49,890 nt of DNA, taken from contig JAJTEO010000006.1 of the NCBI GenBank assembly GCA_021300395.1, forward strand, positions 1 through 49,890, read 5' to 3'. The stretch is from Fluviicola sp. (GTDB lineage Bacteria > Bacteroidota > Bacteroidia > Flavobacteriales_D > Crocinitomicaceae). A program made the translations under genes and the position numbers. Positions 44,833 to 49,890 of this stretch are shown here, piece after piece (the first letter of the stretch is position 1; every line of letters starts with the position of its first letter). The notes under the pieces were generated by a model. It did no database searches, was not told where the DNA came from, and worked only from the letters and a program-made list of their open reading frames with translations.

Positions 44833-45402
44833 TTATTTTCGTTTTTCTTTGTCAAAATTTATTCTTCCTTTAGGATTAATAAATTCATAAAATTCAAAAT
44901 CTTGTTGTGTTCTAATACCATCTCCGAATAAAATTCCACCTTTCGTTCGAACGATGACGGATTTATTCGTGTAAATTAAACTATCCTTTTGGTTCCAAAT
45001 TAATTCTTCTGTTTCAAGACGTTGTTGTTTTTCAATATTGTATAATTGGACAGAATCTCGAACATACATAATGCCTTTCGTATAATTAATTTCGCCGTAT
45101 AAAGCTGTTAAATAAGAAACGATTTGACCATCATCCGAAAAGAAATTTACCCTTAATCCATCTTTTAGTTTCATGATGGACTCCGGTTTCGTATAGGTTT
45201 CAGCTAATTTTGCAAACAATTGAATTTTTGCATAGCCAGAATCAGTATATTTTACCTCTAAGTTTTGAGTAACATTATCAGGTGATTTTGGATCGTAAGT
45301 TACCTTTTTAATGGTGTCAATATCATTAACACATGAATATAATACAAGTATTATTAACAAGTAAACACTGTGAAATGTTATTTTTCGAGATTGAAATATC
45401 AT
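44833..45402 (-). CDS. lptC: LPS transport periplasmic protein LptC
   Basis: This 189-residue protein has a hydrophobic N-terminus with a Cys (LIILVLYSCVND), a lipoprotein-type variant typical of Bacteroidota, and a single beta-jellyroll: YTDSGYAKIQLFAKLAETY, GLRVNFFSDDGQIVSYLTAL, GEINYTKGIMYVRDSVQLY and LETEELIWNQKDSLIYT. It takes LPS from the inner-membrane LptBFG to LptA. It lies between an outer-membrane protein gene and a small membrane protein. Confidence 0.88.
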   Translation of the reverse strand: MIFQSRKITFHSVYLLIILVLYSCVNDIDTIKKVTYDPKSPDNVTQNLEVKYTDSGYAKIQLFAKLAETYTKPESIMKLKDGLRVNFFSDDGQIVSYLTALYGEINYTKGIMYVRDSVQLYNIEKQQRLETEELIWNQKDSLIYTNKSVIVRTKGGILFGDGIRTQQDFEFYEFINPKGRINFDKEKRK

Positions 45403-45416
45403 CCAGTATTCCAGTA

Positions 45417-46769
45417 TTAGTCCAATTTTCGTTTAACAAACCAACGTTCAAATATTGAAGGCGCGAATGTTAAACCAATGTTTATGTTATAATATTTTTC
45501 TAATAATAATGTATTGTCACCTGTGCCTCTGTTACCATATGCAAAACCTAAATTCACAGATGACTGAGAACGTTGAGTTAAGATAGGGATACCTAAACCA
45601 ATTGTTAAACCTTTATCAATTATGTTTAGTTTGTTTTGTGTATAAGGAAGATTGTAACTATAGGCTCCAAATCGATATTTCGTTTTTTCTAAAATATTAC
45701 CATGGGCTGCTTTATCATTATTAAATATTTCTGGTGTGTATTGAATCCCAAAAGTTGTTTTAGTTGTTGCTTGAAAATGATAATCTTTTTCAACTCCTTC
45801 ACTTATTGATTTGAATTTAGTCCAATCTGTTGTATTTAATGAAGCGTGAACTGAAATCTCAGATTTACGTGATTGATTTCCTTTTTTGATATCAGTAAAT
45901 TGGAAACGATAATTCAAACCTAATGTAGTTGTTGGTGCAACTTTAAAGTGATTTGGAACCAATCCTGAAGATGTTAATGTAACATAAGAAAGCGGGTTTG
46001 AAATTAAAGGAGCATAATACATCGTATTTGATTGGTAACCAAAAAAGTCTTGTTTAGGTTCATAAACAGCCGAGACTGTAAATTCATTTTGCTCATTTAA
46101 TTTTTGGTTATAGTTCATTCCAAATTGGTAATGGATTGCTTGAAGTTCATTTTTAGTTATGTAAACACCACCAGAACTTGAGTCACTACCAACTAAATTA
46201 CTCATTCGAGTATTTGTGATATTTCCAAATACATAACCAATGTTTGAACCAACTGACAGTCTTATTTTTTTTAAACGTATTAAATCTGAAGAAAATCCAA
46301 TAAATGCTTCGTTTGAGTTTCCTTCACCAGAATAGCTGTGTTTTAAAGTGTCAGAACCTACTCCTTGTAAATCATAAAAATTATAACCTCTTCTTGAATA
46401 GGGTTTAAGTCCAATAGCAACTCCAAAGTATTTTCCGAAAGATAATCCGAATGCAAAATGATTTAAAGTTACAGATTTGTCAAAATGTTTGATGTCTCCT
46501 TGATGGTAATTAGAAATTCTTGATGAAAGCCCAGTAGAAAATATAGGTTGTCCTTTTCCTAAGGTATTATAAGAAGCGGGATTGTTATAGTTTAAAACGG
46601 TTGAATCAAAATAAGTTATCGTTGAGTTACCTAAAGCGCCTAATGATGCATTTTCCATGCCTTCCATTTCACCTAAACCATAGTAACTATATGGAGAAGT
46701 ACTTGTAACTTGTGCACTAGCCAATAAGCCAAAACCAACAAAAAAAGTACTTAAAATTCTATTTAGCAT
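45417..46769 (-). CDS. Outer-membrane beta-barrel protein, FadL-like
   Basis: This 450-residue protein has a signal peptide (MLNRILSTFFVGFGLLASAQ). The start resembles the OmpP1/FadL group: SPYSYYGLGEMEGMENASLGALGNSTITYFD followed by LNYNNPASYNTLG. Barrel strands with alternating aromatic residues follow to the end (GLTFAPSIFERWF). FadL-like proteins transport hydrophobic compounds; the substrate is unknown. It lies between coaX (11-bp overlap) and lptC (14 bp), a gene order that I recall from other Bacteroidota. Confidence 0.8.
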   Translation of the reverse strand: MLNRILSTFFVGFGLLASAQVTSTSPYSYYGLGEMEGMENASLGALGNSTITYFDSTVLNYNNPASYNTLGKGQPIFSTGLSSRISNYHQGDIKHFDKSVTLNHFAFGLSFGKYFGVAIGLKPYSRRGYNFYDLQGVGSDTLKHSYSGEGNSNEAFIGFSSDLIRLKKIRLSVGSNIGYVFGNITNTRMSNLVGSDSSSGGVYITKNELQAIHYQFGMNYNQKLNEQNEFTVSAVYEPKQDFFGYQSNTMYYAPLISNPLSYVTLTSSGLVPNHFKVAPTTTLGLNYRFQFTDIKKGNQSRKSEISVHASLNTTDWTKFKSISEGVEKDYHFQATTKTTFGIQYTPEIFNNDKAAHGNILEKTKYRFGAYSYNLPYTQNKLNIIDKGLTIGLGIPILTQRSQSSVNLGFAYGNRGTGDNTLLLEKYYNINIGLTFAPSIFERWFVKRKLD

Positions 46770-47493
46770 TCAATTTATGTATTAAATAAAGTCCCTTAAG
46801 GGTTAAATTTTCGTCTACAAAGATGTTGTTTTTTAAAGGGAAATCAAAATATTTTGCATCTCCACCTGTCATAAAAAAAGTTAAGTTACCAAAAAGCGCT
46901 TCGTATTGACTCATAAACCCTTGAATTTCTGACTTTATACCATTAATTACTCCAGAATGAAGAGAATCAATAGTGCTATTTCCTATTATTGAAATTGGAT
47001 TCGTTTCATTAATTAATGGAAGATTTCCTGTATAATCATTCATTGATTTATATCTTAAATTGATTCCAGGTGAAATAGACCCCCCTTGATAAACACCCAA
47101 TTTATTTACAAAATCAAATTTTATGCAAGTTCCAATATCAATTACAACAATATTTTTATCCTTCTCTTCATTGTACGCTGCAATCGCATTACAAATTCTA
47201 TCAACCCCTAAAGTTGGTGATTGATAGTTAATTTCAATAGGTAATTTGAAATTGTTTCTTTCAAATACTAAAGGATTATCAAATCTTGAACTTATCAATG
47301 TTGTTTCTTTATTATTTAAAACAGAAGAGATAAAAACGGCTGGCTTATCATATTCTTTGTATAAATTTTCAAGATTAGAAAGTTCAGAATAATCGAAACG
47401 AATCATTTTAATCAATGAATCGTCTTGAAACACCCCTAATTTTAAAGAAGTGTTACCAGCATCCAAAATAAAAACTATCTGATTTTGTTTCAT
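46759..47493 (-). CDS. coaX: Type III pantothenate kinase
   Basis: This 244-residue cytoplasmic kinase of the ASKHA fold phosphorylates pantothenate in the first step of CoA synthesis. Family motifs are ILDAGNTSLKLGVF at the N-terminus, LGVDRICNAIAAYNEEK near residue 100, VVIDIGTCIKFDFVNKLGVYQGGSISPG near 118 and FFMTGGDAKYF near 205. The start codon follows a CAAATATA box (minus TATATTTG) by 4 bp, so the leader may be very short. It is first in a coaX - outer-membrane protein - lptC unit. Confidence 0.93.
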   Translation of the reverse strand: MKQNQIVFILDAGNTSLKLGVFQDDSLIKMIRFDYSELSNLENLYKEYDKPAVFISSVLNNKETTLISSRFDNPLVFERNNFKLPIEINYQSPTLGVDRICNAIAAYNEEKDKNIVVIDIGTCIKFDFVNKLGVYQGGSISPGINLRYKSMNDYTGNLPLINETNPISIIGNSTIDSLHSGVINGIKSEIQGFMSQYEALFGNLTFFMTGGDAKYFDFPLKNNIFVDENLTLKGLYLIHKLNAK

Positions 47494-47539
47494 TTAGCAA
47501 ATATAATAGAAGAAAAATGAAAAAAAAGCAAAATATTAG

Positions 47540-47569
47540 TTTGATTTTTAAATTTAGTTATTATCTTTG
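47540..47569 (+). promoter_or_regulatory. tRNA-Phe promoter (Bacteroidota type)
   Basis: TTTG at 47540-47543 and TATCTTTG at 47562-47569 are 18 bp apart, matching the consensus closely. They lie 17 bp upstream of the mature tRNA end. Confidence 0.75.
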
Positions 47570-47586
47570 CCCCCACAAATAAGGAT

Positions 47587-47659
47587 GGTGCCTTAGCTCA
47601 GTCGGTAGAGCAATAGACTGAAAATCTATGTGTCCCTGGTTCGATTCCTGGAGGCACCA
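47587..47659 (+). tRNA. tRNA-Phe (anticodon GAA)
   Basis: A 73-nt cloverleaf: acceptor GGTGCCT / AGGCACC with discriminator A, D arm with GCTC/GAGC, anticodon stem ATAGA/TCTAT with loop CTGAAAA (anticodon GAA), and T arm CCTGG/CCTGG around TTCGATT. CCA is not encoded. It is followed by a terminator and a tyrosine recombinase, so it is a probable integration site. Confidence 0.97.
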
Positions 47660-47664
47660 CAGTA

Positions 47665-47689
47665 GGGAAGCAATAGCTTCCCTTTTTTT
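47665..47689 (+). terminator. Terminator of tRNA-Phe
   Basis: GGGAAGC / GCTTCCC with loop AATA, followed by seven Ts. Confidence 0.92.
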
Positions 47690-47700
47690 ATACCAAAACA

Positions 47701-47753
47701 TATCAAATTAAAGGGATTCAGCTAGAATACCGATTCTATCAAAGTATATCAAA
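47701..47753 (+). repeat. TATCAAA direct repeats before the integrase
   Basis: TATCAAA occurs at 47701, 47737 and 47747, the last two 10 bp apart, one helical turn. Possible arm-type recombinase sites; no function shown. Confidence 0.4.
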
Positions 47754-47784
47754 ACACAACAAATATTGAATTTTAAGTGACCTT

Positions 47785-47912
47785 TTCGGTTACCTGCTAT
47801 ATTTTTGATTTTATCAGGTAACCGAATTTTTCAAAAACCATTGAATTTACTAGGTTTCAGAACATCGACACAAAAAGAATTAAGTATTAATTAGGTAACC
47901 TCATCAGTTACC
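47785..47912. repeat. GGTAACC/GGTTACC inverted repeat boxes before the integrase
   Basis: TTCGGTTACCTG (47785-47796) and CAGGTAACCGAA (47815-47826) form a perfect 12-bp inverted repeat with an 18-bp spacer. Shorter arms GGTAAC (47894-47899) and GTTACC (47907-47912) lie 18 bp before the integrase start codon. Likely binding sites for the integrase or its regulator. Confidence 0.6.
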
Positions 47913-47929
47913 ACAAATGTTTCGAAAAA

Positions 47930-49186
47930 ATGAAATTGAATTACACCTTTAACACACTTGTTTGGATAAACAGATCCAAAGCTAAAAATGGTATCGCACC
48001 AATTTACATTAGAATTACTATTGACGGAAAAAGAGTTGAAATATCAACTGGTAAATCAGTAGCTATTGAAAAATGGAGTTCAGAAGGTCAAAACGTAAAA
48101 GGAAATAATGATGAAGCAAGAACAATTAATCAATTCATTCGATTAATGATTGGTCAAATAGAAAAGATTCATTTAAACATTTCACATCAAAATATTGTTC
48201 CAACAGTATTTATGATAAAACAAGAATTACTAAATAAAGAAGATAATAGAAAGCAAAAACAAAAAACAATCCTCGAAGCCATTTCTTATCATAATCTAAA
48301 AATGAAAGAAAAAGTAGAAATCGGACTAATCAGTAAAAACACATTGGTTCGATATACGATGGTGAAAAGCAAAGCCGAAAAATTCATTAAGCAACGATAC
48401 TATGTTGAAGATTTAGAATTAGCAGCTTTAAAACTTTCATTCATTACAGAGTTCGAGCATTACCTATTGACAAACGATAAACTTCAAACCAATTCAGCAC
48501 ATAAATACATAAAGAACATCAAAACCGTTATCAATATGGCAATTGGTTTAGATTGGATTCAGGTAAATCCATTCACTCAATTTAGATGCTCATATACTAA
48601 TCCCGATAGAGAAATTTTGAATCAACAAGAGATTAACGAAGTCATGAACAAAGATTTGAAAGTTCCGAGACTGATTAAAATAAGAGATATTTTCATTTTT
48701 TGTTGTTACACTGGCTTTGCTTATTCAGACGTTCGTTCATTCGAACGAAATTCTGTAATGGTTGGTTTAGATGGTGAATATTGGTTAAGTACAAACAGAC
48801 AAAAAACAGGAATCAAAGAAAGTGTTCCATTATTACCAAAAGCATTAGAGATCATTGAAAAGTATAAAAACGATGCATACTGCATTCGTAAAAATAAATT
48901 ACTTCCTGTAAACAGTAACCAAAAATTCAATGAGTATCTTAAAGAAATAGGTATACTTTGTAAAATCAATAAAAAACTAACTTCTCATATTGCACGACAT
49001 ACATTTGCAACAACAATAACACTTGCTAATGGTGTTCCAATCGAAACGGTAAGTTCAATGTTAGGTCATACAAGTATACGAACAACTCAAATTTATGCAA
49101 AAGTGGTTGAACAAAAAGTGAGTGATGATATGAAAAAGTTAAGAGAAAAATTAGATAGTCATTTTTCCATTTCTAAGGCAATTTAG
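47930..49186 (+). CDS. Tyrosine recombinase/integrase, Bacteroidota type
   Basis: This 418-residue protein has an Arm-type N-terminal domain (about 1-90, IRITIDGKRVEISTGKSV), a SAM-like core-binding domain (about 105-210) and a catalytic domain. Catalytic residues are His353 and Arg356 (SHIARHTFATT), His380 (MLGHTSIRTT) and Tyr389 (QIYAKV). The first catalytic Arg, usually in TGLR, is replaced (YTGFAYSDV), as known in some Bacteroidota integrases such as IntDOT. It reads away from tRNA-Phe (270 bp), which fits an element inserted at the tRNA. The element's other genes lie outside the window. Confidence 0.92.
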   Translation: MKLNYTFNTLVWINRSKAKNGIAPIYIRITIDGKRVEISTGKSVAIEKWSSEGQNVKGNNDEARTINQFIRLMIGQIEKIHLNISHQNIVPTVFMIKQELLNKEDNRKQKQKTILEAISYHNLKMKEKVEIGLISKNTLVRYTMVKSKAEKFIKQRYYVEDLELAALKLSFITEFEHYLLTNDKLQTNSAHKYIKNIKTVINMAIGLDWIQVNPFTQFRCSYTNPDREILNQQEINEVMNKDLKVPRLIKIRDIFIFCCYTGFAYSDVRSFERNSVMVGLDGEYWLSTNRQKTGIKESVPLLPKALEIIEKYKNDAYCIRKNKLLPVNSNQKFNEYLKEIGILCKINKKLTSHIARHTFATTITLANGVPIETVSSMLGHTSIRTTQIYAKVVEQKVSDDMKKLREKLDSHFSISKAI

Positions 49187-49689
49187 TCTATAGATATATC
49201 TTTAAATAATTCAATATAATCTTAATTGATCGAATTACAATTATATAAAACTAACTTTACTGCTTCCAATTATTTCTATTTTTTTATAAACTATTTTACT
49301 GTTTTTGATGCCTTAGGTATGATTACTTATTTTGTAGATTTTACTTTATTAATTTTAACTTTTTTATTCTCGAATTAAATTTTGAATAATTAGTTAATTT
49401 TTTTATATTGTTAAAGGCTTCTATTTCATATTCAATACTTATAAGTTTAATAACGACTTTTCTCTAAAGTGTTTAAAAAAATGAAAATTATATTATTTCA
49501 ATGTAATTCATTCTGAGATCAAATTTCACTTTTAAATTAATTTATGAAGTTTAATAGTTATAAATTATTTCAAATATCTTTTTGTAAATCAACATATTAA
49601 AATGGTGTGGTATTTAAATAGTATGTAGAAAATAGTTAGAATTATTTAATTTAAATAACATTGTCAAAACTTTTAAAACATTTAATTTT
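49187..49689. other. Very AT-rich spacer after the integrase
   Basis: About 500 bp without an open frame of coding quality, tRNA or clear hairpin. It is richer in A and T than its surroundings. No TAnnTTTG with a good -33 was found. It may contain the promoter of the following gene or decayed sequence of the integrated element. Confidence 0.6.
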
Positions 49690-49890
49690 ATGAAAAATTT
49701 TACACAAAAAACAGCTATTTTGCTTTGCGCTTTAGCAATAAAATTCATATCTATATCACAAATATTACCTGACACTCTAATAAAAGAAGGTTTTGAGTCG
49801 GGAATATTCCCTCCAACAGGTTGGACAAATTCATCAACTAGTACTTACGCTTGGTTTCCTTATTCTGGAACTGGTGTTTCAATACCAGAA
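49690..49890 (+). CDS. Start of a secreted protein, cut by window edge
   Basis: The first 67 codons are visible. A signal peptide (TAILLCALAIKFISISQ) is followed by EGFESGIFPPTGWTN, which resembles the start of choice-of-anchor J/cleaved-adhesin domains in Bacteroidota. Such proteins usually carry a type IX secretion tail at their C-terminus, which is not visible here. It lies after the integrase and may belong to the integrated element. Confidence 0.75.
   Translation, partial: MKNFTQKTAILLCALAIKFISISQILPDTLIKEGFESGIFPPTGWTNSSTSTYAWFPYSGTGVSIPE

Overview
This is an AT-rich chromosomal window from a member of the Bacteroidota, most likely order Flavobacteriales. A Crocinitomicaceae/Fluviicola-like bacterium is my guess; that family-level placement is inference. 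The supporting evidence is TonB-dependent receptors with an N-terminal carboxypeptidase-like domain, a GLPGLI-family protein, a PorW/SprE-type type IX secretion lipoprotein, HYC_CC_PP and YHYH proteins, the flavobacterial cytochrome oxidase accessory cluster, and promoters of the TTG-N19-TAnnTTTG type.

Left part (1-16.2 kb). A TonB-dependent receptor runs off the left edge. Next comes a YHYH / MORN-repeat lipoprotein / SCO cassette, and both units are preceded by the same 47-bp element. An overlapping pair of unknown genes follows. A MarR-controlled operon (MarR, pirin, Old Yellow Enzyme reductase, muconolactone-isomerase-like protein, DUF6069 membrane protein) looks like an electrophile or quinone response unit with two copies of one operator. 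After an AlkD-like glycosylase and a radical SAM/methyltransferase pair comes a soft-metal operon: HYC_CC_PP protein, HMA lipoprotein, TonB receptor and a secreted HMA protein. Every product of this operon carries vicinal cysteines, and a seven-copy heptanucleotide repeat lies before its last gene.

Middle (16.3-31.6 kb). Nfu-type Fe-S carrier and acyl-CoA thioesterase genes are followed by a respiratory cluster: CtaB, two oxidase subunit III proteins, subunit IV, a degenerate Sco, a canonical Sco and DUF420. An HxlR regulator diverges from two tandem YceI genes. Then come a GLPGLI gene, a large outer-membrane beta-barrel receptor and a PorW/SprE lipoprotein. The receptor and PorW genes are each broken once by a frameshift that also appears to remove about 30 conserved residues. 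They are adjacent, and the rest of each gene is open.

Right part (31-49.9 kb). This is mostly housekeeping: YebC, a saccharopine-dehydrogenase-like protein, HflX, a small cytochrome c with a membrane partner, a two-gene amidohydrolase unit with degenerate copies, superoxide dismutase, a serine hydrolase, LipB, phosphoglucose/phosphomannose isomerase, LptC, an outer-membrane protein and CoaX. It ends at tRNA-Phe(GAA), followed by a Bacteroidota-type tyrosine recombinase with GGTAACC boxes upstream. This looks like the left end of an integrated element. Beyond a very AT-rich 500-bp spacer, the start of a secreted protein with an anchor-J-like N-terminus is cut by the window edge.

No CRISPR array, rRNA, transposase or replication origin was seen.
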